A DNA stretch of 64,000 nucleotides from assembly GCF_013347965.1 (NCBI RefSeq), contig NZ_CP048810.1, positions 3,843,501 through 3,907,500 of the forward strand, written 5' to 3'. How positions within the stretch are numbered: position 1 is the first letter of the stretch; each line of letters starts with the position of its first letter. Shown in pieces: positions 18,979-27,562 of this stretch. A program made the position numbers and the translations under genes. The notes beneath the pieces are model-generated. The model ran no database searches. It was not told where the DNA came from and worked only from the letters and a program-made list of their open reading frames with translations. The DNA comes from Pseudomonas bijieensis (GTDB lineage: Bacteria > Pseudomonadota > Gammaproteobacteria > Pseudomonadales > Pseudomonadaceae).

Positions 18979-19788
18979 ATGACCAAGCAACTCCTGACCC
19001 TGCCAGTCAAAGCACTGGCCCTGGCCCTCGGCCTGTTCAGCTCGGCGCTGTTCGCCGCCGATGCACCGTTGAAAATCGGCACCACCGCTGCGTTCGCCAT
19101 TCCCCTGGAAGCCGCCGTGGAAGAAGCCGGCAAGCAAGGCCTGAAGGTCGAGTTGGTGGAGTTCAGCGACTGGATCGCGCCCAACGTCAGCCTGGCGTCC
19201 GGCGATATCGACGTGAATTACTTCCAGCACATCCCGTTCCTGGAAAACGCCAAGGCCGCCGCCGGGTTCGACCTGGTGCCCTTTGCCCCGGGGATCATCA
19301 ACAACGTCGGCCTCTATTCGAAAAAATACAAAAGCTTTGATGAGTTGCCCGAAGGCGCGAGCGTGGCCATTGCCAACGATCCGATCAACAGCGGGCGCGG
19401 CCTGCAACTGCTGGCCAAGGCCGGGCTGATCACTCTCAAGCCCGGTGTCGGTTACAAGGCCACCGAAGACGACATCGTGGCCAACCCGAAGAAGCTCAAG
19501 ATCCTCCAGGTCGAAGCCGTGCAACTGGTGCGCGCCTATGAAGATGCCGACCTGGTACAGGGCTACCCGGCCTACATCCGTTTGGCGAAAACCTTCGATG
19601 CCACGTCAGCCTTGCTGTTCGACGGCCTCGATCACAAGGAATACGTGATCCAGTTCGTGATCCAACCCAAGAGCAAGAACGACCCGCGGCTGGCCAAGTT
19701 CGTCGATATCTATCAGCACTCGCCTGTCGTGCGCGCCGCCCTGGACAAGGCCCACGGCAAGCTCTACCAAGCCGGTTGGGAAGGCTGA
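18979..19788 (+). CDS. metQ: MetQ/NlpA-family substrate-binding protein
   Basis: This protein of about 269 residues has a signal peptide ending near [11 protein letters not shown] and the NlpA fold. Key stretches are [46 protein letters not shown] and [13 protein letters not shown]. The family binds methionine or related sulfur compounds in the periplasm. With the flavin monooxygenases upstream, it may bind an oxidised or unusual sulfur source. An ATG at 18961 is an alternative start (GAAGA upstream), but 18979 gives a cleaner signal peptide. The gene lies 2 bases before metN. Confidence 0.87.
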   Translation: MTKQLLTLPVKALALALGLFSSALFAADAPLKIGTTAAFAIPLEAAVEEAGKQGLKVELVEFSDWIAPNVSLASGDIDVNYFQHIPFLENAKAAAGFDLVPFAPGIINNVGLYSKKYKSFDELPEGASVAIANDPINSGRGLQLLAKAGLITLKPGVGYKATEDDIVANPKKLKILQVEAVQLVRAYEDADLVQGYPAYIRLAKTFDATSALLFDGLDHKEYVIQFVIQPKSKNDPRLAKFVDIYQHSPVVRAALDKAHGKLYQAGWEG

Positions 19789-19790
19789 CC

Positions 19791-20915
19791 ATGAACGCCG
19801 TCAACGCGCGACTTCGACAGGAAGCCCCCACGCCCCACAGTGCCGAACAGACTGAACTGCATCCAGAGCTGAACCGTGCCCACGTGCGCTTCATCGGTCT
19901 GGGCAAGACCTACAACGGCGCCCAGGGTCCGGTGGCCGCACTGCAAGGCATCGACCTGGCGATCCAGCGCGGCGAAGTATTCGGCATCATCGGTCGTAGC
20001 GGTGCCGGCAAGTCCTCGTTGATCCGCACCATCAACCGGCTCGAACAACCCACCAGCGGCCGGGTATTGATCGATCAGGTGGACATCGGCGAGTTCGATG
20101 AAGACCGCTTGGTGGAACTGCGTCGACGCATCGGCATGATCTTCCAGCACTTCAACCTGATGTCGGCCAAGACCGTGTGGCAGAACGTCGAATTGCCCCT
20201 GAAAGTCGCAGGTGTACCCAAGGAGCAGCGCCAGCGCAAAGTCCGCGAGTTGCTGGAACTGGTCGGCCTGCAAGGCAAGCACAAGGCCTACCCGGCGCAA
20301 CTCTCCGGCGGGCAGAAGCAGCGGGTCGGCATTGCCCGGGCGCTGGTGCATGACCCGCAGATCCTGTTGTGCGACGAAGCCACTTCGGCCCTGGACCCGG
20401 AGACCACCCAATCGATCCTCGGCCTGCTGCGCGAGATCAACCAGCGCTTGGGCCTGACCATCGTCTTGATCACCCATGAAATGGCGGTGATTCGCGAAGT
20501 CTGCGACCGGGTGGTGGTGCTCGAGCAGGGTCGGATCGTCGAGCAGGGGCCGGTCTGGGAAGTGTTTGGCAACCCGCAGCACGAGGTCAGTCGAACGCTG
20601 CTGGCGCCCTTGCAACACGCCATACCGGAGGAACTGCAAAGCCGCCTGCAAGCGCAGCCGGCGTCGGCGGATGCCGCTACCGTGCTGCGCCTGCAATTCA
20701 CCGGCGCGGGTCGCGATGAAGCGGATCTCGCCGCTCTGTTCAGCGCCCTTGGTGGCCGGGTGCGGCTGCTGCACGGCGGCATCGAGCGCATTCAGGGCCA
20801 TGGGCTGGGGCAATTGCTGCTGGCCGTGAGCGGTTCGTCGTGGGGCGCCGAGGAATTGCGTCAACGTGCGGGCAATTGGGCGCAACGGGTGGAGGTGCTG
20901 GGCTATGTGGTTTGA
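19791..20915 (+). CDS. metN: Methionine-type ABC transporter, ATP-binding protein
   Basis: This 374-residue ATPase has Walker [10 protein letters not shown] at about residues 68-76, the signature LSGGQKQR, Walker [14 protein letters not shown] and switch His in ITHEMAV. A C-terminal NIL/C2 regulatory domain after about residue 290 is the methionine-sensing part in E. coli MetN. An N-terminal extension of about 30 residues precedes the ATPase fold, longer than E. coli MetN (343 residues). Its end overlaps metI by 11 bases. Confidence 0.9.
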   Translation: MNAVNARLRQEAPTPHSAEQTELHPELNRAHVRFIGLGKTYNGAQGPVAALQGIDLAIQRGEVFGIIGRSGAGKSSLIRTINRLEQPTSGRVLIDQVDIGEFDEDRLVELRRRIGMIFQHFNLMSAKTVWQNVELPLKVAGVPKEQRQRKVRELLELVGLQGKHKAYPAQLSGGQKQRVGIARALVHDPQILLCDEATSALDPETTQSILGLLREINQRLGLTIVLITHEMAVIREVCDRVVVLEQGRIVEQGPVWEVFGNPQHEVSRTLLAPLQHAIPEELQSRLQAQPASADAATVLRLQFTGAGRDEADLAALFSALGGRVRLLHGGIERIQGHGLGQLLLAVSGSSWGAEELRQRAGNWAQRVEVLGYVV

Positions 20916-21549
20916 TCGGTTGTTGCAGGGTTTCATCGACACGTTCCTGATGGTTGGCGTGTCGTCGCTGATCGCGCTGCTGGCGGGCATACCGCTGGCG
21001 GTGATCCTGGTCACCAGCGGCAAGGGCGGGATCTATGAAGCGCCAGCCTTGAACCGCGCCTTGGGCGCGTTCGTGAACCTGTTCCGCTCGATACCGTTCC
21101 TGATTCTTATGGTGGCGTTGATCCCGTTCACCCGGCTGATCGTCGGCACCACCTACGGTGTCTGGGCAGCAGTCGTGCCGCTGACCATCGCCGCCACGCC
21201 GTTCTTTGCCCGCATCGCCGAAGTCAGCCTGCGCGAGGTCGATCATGGCTTGATCGAAGCCGCCCAGGCCATGGGTTGCCGCCGTTGGCACATCGTCTGG
21301 CATGTGCTGCTGCCCGAAGCCCTGCCGGGCATCGTCGGCGGCTTCACCATCACCCTGGTGACCATGATCAACTCTTCGGCCATGGCCGGGGCCATCGGTG
21401 CCGGCGGCCTGGGCGACATCGCCTACCGCTATGGCTACCAACGCTTCGACAGCCAGATCATGCTCACGGTGATCGTGTTGCTGGTGGCGTTGGTGGCGGT
21501 GATTCAACTGGGCGGAGACCGCCTGGCGCGGGGTCTGAACAAACGCTGA
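20905..21549 (+). CDS. metI: Methionine-type ABC transporter, permease
   Basis: This 214-residue permease has five hydrophobic segments. [20 protein letters not shown] and the EAA loop [20 protein letters not shown] are typical of MetI (217 residues in E. coli). It pairs with MetN and MetQ to import methionine-like compounds. The ATG at 20905 lies inside the metN end with GGAGG upstream, so translation is coupled. It is the last gene of the sulfur cluster. Confidence 0.9.
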   Translation: MWFDRLLQGFIDTFLMVGVSSLIALLAGIPLAVILVTSGKGGIYEAPALNRALGAFVNLFRSIPFLILMVALIPFTRLIVGTTYGVWAAVVPLTIAATPFFARIAEVSLREVDHGLIEAAQAMGCRRWHIVWHVLLPEALPGIVGGFTITLVTMINSSAMAGAIGAGGLGDIAYRYGYQRFDSQIMLTVIVLLVALVAVIQLGGDRLARGLNKR

Positions 21550-21568
21550 CCTATGGGAGCAGTTGACC

Positions 21569-21660
21569 TGTGGGAGCAAAGCTTGCTCGCGATAGCAGTA
21601 TTCCATCCAACATGGATACCAACTGGACGACTGCAGTCGCGAGCAAGCTTTGCTCCCACA
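21569..21660. repeat. REPIN-like paired hairpin, family B variant
   Basis: TGTGGGAGCAAAGCTTGCTC at the left pairs with GAGCAAGCTTTGCTCCCACA at the right. The GCAAAGC core differs from the GCGAGCC core of most family B copies; the same variant recurs at 37126 and 42981. Confidence 0.85.
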
Positions 21661-21717
21661 GGCAGATCAGCGGCCTTGCGGTATAGTCGCCTGACACTCC
21701 TCACCAAGCCCACACCC

Positions 21718-22347
21718 ATGAAACACACCGCCGACGACCTCCACGCCATCACCGCCACGACCCTGGGCCATTACAACGCCGTGGCAGAAAGCTTTCGCGA
21801 AGGCACCCGCGACCACGACGTCAGCCAGAACATCGACGCCTTGTTGCGCCACATCCAGGGCCAGGCACCGTTGCACATCCTGGACTTCGGCTGCGGTCCG
21901 GGGCGCGATTTGCGCACGTTCACGGCCATGGGCCACGTCGCGGTCGGTCTCGACGGCTCGGCGGAATTTGCCCGGATGGCGCGCCAGGACAGCGGCTGTG
22001 AAGTATGGCAACAGGACTTCCTGGCGCTCGACCTGCCAGCCGACCGCTTTGACGGGATTTTCGCCAACGCGGTGCTGTTTCATGTGCCGGTCCAGGAGCT
22101 GCCTCGGGTGCTCAGGCAATTGCACGCCACGCTCAAGCCCGGCGGCGTGCTGTTCAGCTCAAACCCTCGGGGCGAAAACCAGGAGGGCTGGAGCGGCCAG
22201 CGCTTCGGCGCCTACCACGACCTCGCGGCCTGGCGCACTCTGCTTGGCGACGCAGGTTTCGTGGAACTGGAGCATTACTACCGACCGGCGGGGCTGCCAC
22301 GGGAGCAGCAGCCTTGGTTGGCGAGTGTCTGGCGTAAACCTGCTTAG
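21718..22347 (+). CDS. SAM-dependent class I methyltransferase
   Basis: This 209-residue cytoplasmic protein has motif I HILDFGCGPGRDL at residues 53-65, the acidic motif II VGLDGS, motif III in FDGIFANAVLFHVP and a later LKPGGVLFSSNP. It has the methyltransferase 11/25 fold. The substrate is unknown. It stands alone between two hairpin repeats, so it is probably not part of the metNIQ operon. The ATG at 21718 has only a weak ribosome-binding site. Confidence 0.8.
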   Translation: MKHTADDLHAITATTLGHYNAVAESFREGTRDHDVSQNIDALLRHIQGQAPLHILDFGCGPGRDLRTFTAMGHVAVGLDGSAEFARMARQDSGCEVWQQDFLALDLPADRFDGIFANAVLFHVPVQELPRVLRQLHATLKPGGVLFSSNPRGENQEGWSGQRFGAYHDLAAWRTLLGDAGFVELEHYYRPAGLPREQQPWLASVWRKPA

Positions 22348-22360
22348 GATTTGAGGACGC

Positions 22361-22460
22361 CATCGCGAGCAAGCTCGCTCTCACATTGGATCTGTGTTTG
22401 CTCACCGATCATGAGTTCACAGCTGATCAAGTGTGGGAGCGAGCCTGCTCGCGATAGCGG
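22361..22460. repeat. REPIN-like paired hairpin, family B
   Basis: ATCGCGAGCAAGCTCGCTCT on the left pairs with GGAGCGAGCCTGCTCGCGAT on the right. It lies between convergent genes. Confidence 0.8.
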
Positions 22461-22508
22461 TGCAACAATCAATGAAACTCGATGGTTTGGCCTCATCGCC
22501 TGGAAGCT

Positions 22509-23075
22509 TCACTCCTGTTTTTTCAACCACTTCTGCGACAACTGCTCCAACCTCCCGTCATCCTTGATGCGCGCCAGGGCATTGTCCAGGCTGGCCTTGA
22601 ACGCCGGATTACCCTTCTGGAACGGAATCACCAGGCTCGGCGCCGGGACGCTCTTTTCTTCCGGCTGGAACGACGGCGCCATGACCAAAGGACGTTGCGT
22701 CTCATCCTTGTTCGCCAGCAGTTGTGCATCGGGATGGCTGTAAGCGGCACTGAGGTCGAAACGTTCCGCCAGTTCCGGGGTCATTGCTATGTGGTTGATG
22801 GCAACATCGTACTTGCCGCTCTCCACGCCAGTCAGCAGATCCCCGGCATCGGTGACCACGAAGTCAGGGCGTACATCGAGCTCACTGGCAAGCATTTCGC
22901 CCAGTTCCACTTCGAAACCGGTGAGTTTGCCGTCTTCCTTGAAGTTGAAGGGTGCGGTGTTGGCCTCCAGGGCAATGCGCAGTTCGCCACGGTCATTGAT
23001 GTCATCGATCAGTTCGGCATGAGCCAGGGGACTCAAAAGGGGTAGCAGGCAAATCAGGCCAGGCAGAAAACGCAT
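22509..23075 (-). CDS. Short SBP_bac_3-type periplasmic binding protein lacking most of lobe 2
   Basis: This 188-residue protein has a signal peptide (to about residue 20, LAHAEL) followed by a normal first lobe of a polar amino-acid binding protein: IALEANTAPFNF, GFEVELGEMLASELDV and YDVAINHIAMTPE. After RFDLSAAYSHPDAQLL it jumps through a proline-rich linker of about 25 residues to the usual C-terminal helix (NALARIKDDGRLEQLSQKW). Family members have about 250-270 residues, so roughly 70-80 residues of lobe 2 are missing. No transporter gene adjoins it. It may be a non-transport or single-lobe binder. Confidence 0.78.
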   Translation of the reverse strand: MRFLPGLICLLPLLSPLAHAELIDDINDRGELRIALEANTAPFNFKEDGKLTGFEVELGEMLASELDVRPDFVVTDAGDLLTGVESGKYDVAINHIAMTPELAERFDLSAAYSHPDAQLLANKDETQRPLVMAPSFQPEEKSVPAPSLVIPFQKGNPAFKASLDNALARIKDDGRLEQLSQKWLKKQE

Positions 23076-23208
23076 GGTCACTCCTATGTATTTATACAAG
23101 CGACGCTCGTTTCAGGCTCGCTTTGCTATGGTTGTTGCAGGCTTCGACAACGATTGGTCATGAAGTTGTCATGGCCAGGCGGATTTCATGGAAAAACTGG
23201 AGAAAAAA

Positions 23209-23634
23209 ATGAAAAGCTTTATGTCTCGTGCTGCGTTGGCCGGTCTGTTGCTGGGTGCTTCGGTGCTGGCAAGCGCCGCGACCCCGGCGCCCAAAGGCGC
23301 AGAAGTCTTCATCGTTTCCCCGGAAGACGGCGCCACCGTCCCTCAGGAATTCACGGTCAAGTTCGGCGTCAAGAATATCGCCCTGGCTCCGGCGGGCGAT
23401 GTGACCAAAAATACCGGCCATCATCATTTGCTGATCGATGTGGACAAACTGCCGGCAGCGGGCGCGCCGATTCCCACCGATGCCAACCACATGCACTTCG
23501 GCAAGGCACAAACCCAGGCCGACATCAAACTGGCGCCAGGCAAGCACACCTTGCAGTTGATCCTGGGCGATAGCGGCCACATGCCGTTCGATCCGTCGAT
23601 CGTGTCCAAGAAAATCACGGTGAACGTGAAGTAA
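23209..23634 (+). CDS. DUF4399 periplasmic protein
   Basis: This 141-residue protein has a signal peptide of about 23 residues (LASAATPAP) and a small beta domain of the DUF4399 family. Conserved His-rich patches NTGHHHLLIDV, NHMHFGKAQT and GDSGHMPFDP suggest a metal site, but no function is established to my knowledge. The ATG at 23209 has GGAG 9 bases upstream. A bidirectional terminator at 23762 separates it from serA. Confidence 0.82.
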   Translation: MKSFMSRAALAGLLLGASVLASAATPAPKGAEVFIVSPEDGATVPQEFTVKFGVKNIALAPAGDVTKNTGHHHLLIDVDKLPAAGAPIPTDANHMHFGKAQTQADIKLAPGKHTLQLILGDSGHMPFDPSIVSKKITVNVK

Positions 23635-23664
23635 CAGCACTCACTGAAAAAAATGCGTCCCCCC

Positions 23665-23753
23665 TGTGGGAGCGAGCCTGCTCGCGATAGCGGTCTATCC
23701 GACACATTAATGTTGGCTGACACGCCGCTATCGCGAGCAGGCTCGCTCCCACA
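23665..23753. repeat. REPIN-like paired hairpin, family B (89-base standard form)
   Basis: TGTGGGAGCGAGCCTGCTCG pairs with its exact reverse complement at the right end. The loop includes TCTATCCGACACATTAATG. It is nearly identical (3 differences in 89 bases by my count) to the element at 27350, and related in inverted orientation to 29564. Confidence 0.9.
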
Positions 23754-23761
23754 GGTCATAT

Positions 23762-23798
23762 AAAAAAACGGGAGCCCTTTCGAGGCTCCCGTTTTTTT
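23762..23798. terminator. Bidirectional rho-independent terminator
   Basis: An 8-base stem CGGGAGCC/GGCTCCCG with a 7-base loop is flanked by seven A on the left and seven T on the right. It therefore works for both the DUF4399 gene (+) and serA (-). Confidence 0.92.
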
Positions 23799-23812
23799 CA
23801 GCGACCGCTCTG

Positions 23813-25045
23813 TTAGAACAACACGCGGCAACGAATGGTGCCGTTGATGTGCTGCAGCTTCTTCTCTTGCGCCAGGTCCGAGTATTCGGCGTCGACGTCG
23901 ATCACGACGTAGCCGACTTTCTCGTTGGTCTGCAAGAACTGACCGGAAATGTTGATGCCGTTTTCGGCGAAGACCTTGTTGATCTCGCTCATCACACCCG
24001 GGATGTTCTCGTGGATGTGCAACAGGCGGTGCTTGCCAGGGTGAGCCGGCAGGGCCACTTCCGGGAAGTTCACGGACGATACCGAAGTACCGTTGTCGCT
24101 GTACTTGACCAGTTTTTCCGCCACTTCCAGGCCGATGTTGGCCTGGGCTTCAGCGGTGGAACCGCCGATGTGCGGGGTCAGGATCACGTTGTCCAGGCCA
24201 CGCAGCGGGCTTTCGAAAATGTCGTCGTTGGAGCGTGGCTCCACCGGGAACACGTCGATGGCGGCGCCGATCAGGTGCTTGTCCTTGATCGCGTCGGCCA
24301 GGGCGTCGAGCTTGACCACGGTGCCGCGCGCGGCGTTGATCAGGATGCCGCCCTTCTTGATGGCGCGGATTTCCTTCTCACCGATCATCCACTGGGTGGC
24401 AGCGGTCTCCGGCACGTGCAGGGTCACGATGTCGGACATGCCCAGCAGCTCGTGCAGGTTGTTGACCTGGGTAGCATTGCCCAGCGGCAGCTTGGTCACG
24501 GTGTCGTAGAAGAACACCTGCATGCCCAGGCCTTCAGCCAGTACCGACAACTGGGTGCCGATCGAGCCGTAGCCGACGATACCCAGCTTCTTGCCGCGAA
24601 TTTCGAAGGAGTTGGCCGCGCTCTTGATCCAGCCGCCACGGTGGCAGGAAGCGTTCTTCTCAGGGATGCCGCGCAGCAGCAGGATCGCTTCGGCCAGCAC
24701 CAGTTCGGCAACGGAACGGGTGTTGGAGTACGGCGCGTTGAACACTGCGATACCGCGCTCACGCGCCGCGTTGAGGTCAACCTGGTTGGTGCCGATGCAG
24801 AAGCAGCCGACCGCGACCAGTTTCTTGGCGTGGTCGAAGATCTCTTCGGTCAATTGCGTACGGGAGCGAATGCCGATGAAGTGAGCATCGGCGATCTTTT
24901 CCTTGAGCTGGGCTTCCGGCAGAGAACTGGTGATGTACTCGATGCTGGTGTAGCCCGCCGACTTGAGGACGTCGACAGCCGATTGGTGGACGCCTTCGAG
25001 AAGAAGGAACTTGATCTTGCTCTTATCGAGAGAAGTCTTGCTCAT
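23813..25045 (-). CDS. serA: D-3-phosphoglycerate dehydrogenase
   Basis: This 409-residue enzyme (E. coli SerA has 410) oxidises 3-phosphoglycerate to 3-phosphohydroxypyruvate, the first step of serine synthesis, and also reduces 2-oxoglutarate to D-2-hydroxyglutarate. Visible parts are the NAD-binding GIVGYGSIGTQ, the catalytic Arg in NAARGTVV, Glu in FPVEP and the His in LTPHIGGST. A C-terminal ACT domain (NIPGVMSEINKVFAENGI) senses serine. I chose the start MSKTSLDKSK at 25045 by comparison with E. coli. It is divergent from the D-2-hydroxyglutarate dehydrogenase that would recycle its by-product. Confidence 0.95.
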   Translation of the reverse strand: MSKTSLDKSKIKFLLLEGVHQSAVDVLKSAGYTSIEYITSSLPEAQLKEKIADAHFIGIRSRTQLTEEIFDHAKKLVAVGCFCIGTNQVDLNAARERGIAVFNAPYSNTRSVAELVLAEAILLLRGIPEKNASCHRGGWIKSAANSFEIRGKKLGIVGYGSIGTQLSVLAEGLGMQVFFYDTVTKLPLGNATQVNNLHELLGMSDIVTLHVPETAATQWMIGEKEIRAIKKGGILINAARGTVVKLDALADAIKDKHLIGAAIDVFPVEPRSNDDIFESPLRGLDNVILTPHIGGSTAEAQANIGLEVAEKLVKYSDNGTSVSSVNFPEVALPAHPGKHRLLHIHENIPGVMSEINKVFAENGINISGQFLQTNEKVGYVVIDVDAEYSDLAQEKKLQHINGTIRCRVLF

Positions 25046-25138
25046 CTGCGTAAACCTGTGTCCCGGAGAAAAATGGCAGGGAATCGGACAGCGCATGCTG
25101 ACCCGACCGGCGTGACAGCCGTCGCCGCAGAACAGCCG

Positions 25139-25168
25139 TTGGGCACTACGCTGCGGGGTCGGTATGCT
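25139..25168 (+). promoter_or_regulatory. Candidate promoter in the serA / D2HGDH divergent gap
   Basis: TTGGGC and TATGCT are 18 bases apart on the plus strand. The following GCTAGCATATGC is near-palindromic. The gap (25046-25250) must also hold the serA promoter on the other strand. Confidence 0.35.
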
Positions 25169-25250
25169 AGCATATGCACCCCGCTAAACACTCATTCCTG
25201 CGACGTGAAGCGTTCTCAGGATGACCATGAATTGTTCGAGAGTTCTGTCG

Positions 25251-26645
25251 ATGACCAATCCTGCCCTGATAGATGAGCTGAAGACCCTGGTTGAGCCTGG
25301 CAAGGTCCTGACCGATGCCGACTCCCTGAACGCTTACGGCAAGGACTGGACCAAGCATTTCGCCCCGGCGCCGAGCGCCATCGTCTTCCCCAAGACCACC
25401 GAGCAGGTCCAGGCCATCGTGCGCTGGGCCAATGCGCACAAGGTCGCGCTGGTGCCATCGGGCGGACGTACCGGGCTTTCCGCCGCAGCCGTGGCGGCCA
25501 ACGGCGAAGTGGTCGTGTCATTCGACTACATGAACCAGATTCTCGATGTGAACCTCACCGACCGTACCGCCGTCTGCCAGCCAGGCGTGGTCACCGAACA
25601 ATTGCAGAACAAGGCTGAAGAACATGGCCTGTACTACCCGGTAGACTTCGCTTCGGCAGGTTCCAGCCAGATTGGCGGCAACATCGGCACCAATGCCGGC
25701 GGGATCAAGGTCATTCGCTACGGCATGACCCGTAACTGGGTGGCGGGCATGAAGGTCGTCACTGGCAAGGGTGACCTGCTGGAACTGAACAAGGACCTGA
25801 TCAAGAACGCCACCGGCTACGACTTGCGGCAGCTGTTCATCGGTGCCGAGGGCACCCTGGGCTTCGTGGTCGAGGCCACCATGCGCCTGGACCGCGCGCC
25901 GAAAAACCTCACCGCCATGGTGCTCGGCACGCCGGACTTCGATTCGATCATGCCGGTGCTGCACGCTTTCCAGGGCAAGCTGGACCTGACCGCCTTCGAG
26001 TTTTTCTCAGACAAGGCCCTGGCCAAGGTCTTGGGCCGCGGCGACGTGCCAACACCGTTCGAAACCGAGTGCCCGTTCTACGCCCTGCTGGAATTCGAAG
26101 CCACCACCGAGGAAGTCGCCAACCACGCCCTGGAAACCTTCGAACACTGCGTAGAACAAGGCTGGGTGCTGGACGGCGTGATGAGCCAGAGCGAAACCCA
26201 ACTGCAGAACCTGTGGAAGCTGCGCGAGTACATCTCCGAGACCATCTCGCACTGGACGCCATACAAGAACGATATCTCGGTGACCGTCTCCAAGGTCCCG
26301 GGCTTCTTGCGGGAAATCGACGCGATCGTCGGCGAACACTATCCGGATTTCGAAATCGTCTGGTTCGGCCACATCGGCGACGGCAACCTGCACCTGAACA
26401 TCCTCAAGCCGGAAAACCTGAGCAAGGATGAGTTCTTCGCCAAGTGCGCGACCGTGAACAAATGGGTCTTTGAAACCGTCGAGAAGTACAACGGTTCGAT
26501 TTCCGCCGAACATGGCGTGGGCATGACCAAGCGCGACTACCTGACTTATAGTCGTTCGCCAGTGGAAATCGAGTACATGAAAGCCGTGAAGGCTGTATTC
26601 GACCCGAACGGCATCATGAACCCGGGCAAGATTTTCGCTGTTTGA
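25251..26645 (+). CDS. FAD-linked D-2-hydroxyglutarate dehydrogenase
   Basis: This 464-residue flavoprotein of the GlcD/VAO family has an FAD-binding PCMH domain (LVPSGGRTGLSAAA, SSQIGGNIGTNAGG, GAEGTLGFVVEATM) and a C-terminal catalytic domain with FGHIGDGNLHLNI and SAEHGVGMTKRDY. It would oxidise D-2-hydroxyglutarate to 2-oxoglutarate, passing electrons to the respiratory chain. The pairing with serA matches that described in pseudomonads, where this enzyme drives the otherwise unfavourable SerA reaction. The ATG at 25251 gives MTNPALIDELK; upstream starts at 25221 add only unrelated residues. Confidence 0.88.
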   Translation: MTNPALIDELKTLVEPGKVLTDADSLNAYGKDWTKHFAPAPSAIVFPKTTEQVQAIVRWANAHKVALVPSGGRTGLSAAAVAANGEVVVSFDYMNQILDVNLTDRTAVCQPGVVTEQLQNKAEEHGLYYPVDFASAGSSQIGGNIGTNAGGIKVIRYGMTRNWVAGMKVVTGKGDLLELNKDLIKNATGYDLRQLFIGAEGTLGFVVEATMRLDRAPKNLTAMVLGTPDFDSIMPVLHAFQGKLDLTAFEFFSDKALAKVLGRGDVPTPFETECPFYALLEFEATTEEVANHALETFEHCVEQGWVLDGVMSQSETQLQNLWKLREYISETISHWTPYKNDISVTVSKVPGFLREIDAIVGEHYPDFEIVWFGHIGDGNLHLNILKPENLSKDEFFAKCATVNKWVFETVEKYNGSISAEHGVGMTKRDYLTYSRSPVEIEYMKAVKAVFDPNGIMNPGKIFAV

Positions 26646-26667
26646 ATCAACGAACCAGGAGTCGGTA

Positions 26668-27334
26668 ATGAGCTATCAGCACCAGTATGTCGACGGTACA
26701 CGTATCCATTTCCCGGTAGGGAAAGTGGTGTGCATTGGCCGCAACTACGCCGAACATGCCAAGGAATTGGACAACCCGGTGCCCACCGAACCCTTGCTGT
26801 TCATCAAGCCGGGCAGTTGTGTGGTGCCACTGGAGGGCGGTTTCAGCATTCCTGCCGACCGTGGCTCGGTGCACTACGAAGCGGAAATCGCCGTGCTGAT
26901 CGGCAAGCCGCTGTCGCCCCGCCCGAGCGCCGAGGAAGTGCTGGACGCCATCTCCGGCTTCGCCCCGGCCCTGGACCTGACCCTGCGGGACAAACAGGCC
27001 GAGCTCAAGGCCAAGGGCCTGCCGTGGGAAATCGCGAAATCCTTCGACGGCGCGGCGGTGATCGCACCGTTCGTGTCGAGCGGCACCTTTTGCCGACCTG
27101 ACCGACATCCCCGTTCGCCTGACCATCAACGGTGAAGTGCGCCAGGATGGCAACAGCAGCCTGATGCTCAACCCTATCGTGCCAATGATCCAGCACATGG
27201 CCGGGTGCTTCTCGCTCCAGGCCGGCGACGTGATCCTCACCGGCACCCCGGCGGGCGTCGGGCCGCTGAATGCAGGGGATGAATTGGTACTGGAACTGCC
27301 GGGGGCGAGCCGCTTCGAAAGCAGCGTTCGCTAA
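26668..27334 (+). pseudogene. Fumarylacetoacetate hydrolase family protein, broken by a +1 frameshift
   Basis: The 5' part (FPVGKVVCIGRNYAEHAKEL, VHYEAEIAVLIG, LDLTLRD) and the 3' part (QDGNSSLMLNPIVPMI, ILTGTPAGVGPL) are a single FAH-fold protein split across two frames. One extra T in the TTTT run at 27088-27091 causes the shift. Removing it joins SSGTF to ADLTDIPVRLTINGE and gives 221 residues, the usual length for YcgM-like acylpyruvate or oxaloacetate tautomerase/hydrolase proteins. It follows D2HGDH by 22 bases, as I recall in P. aeruginosa (PA0316-PA0318). Since all other residues look intact, a sequencing error is likelier than a dead gene. Confidence 0.85.
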
Positions 27335-27349
27335 CCGCAATGCCTTAAC

Positions 27350-27438
27350 TGTGGGAGCGAGCCTGCTCGCGATAGCGGTCTATCCGACACATAAATGCTG
27401 GCCGACACGCCGCTATCGCGAGCAGGCTCGCTCCCACA
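27350..27438. repeat. REPIN-like paired hairpin, family B (89-base standard form)
   Basis: It has the same ends, loop and length as the element at 23665, differing at three loop positions. It lies downstream of the FAH-family gene. Confidence 0.9.
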
Positions 27439-27562
27439 GGGTATACATGGCTGTATACCCGCCATTTACCGTTTTTTTCACATGCCATCCGGATAATTCC
27501 GGGGAATGCGGCATCTGAGCCAGCCATTCCCCTAGCCGAATTTTCTGGAACGCATTCCCCCG

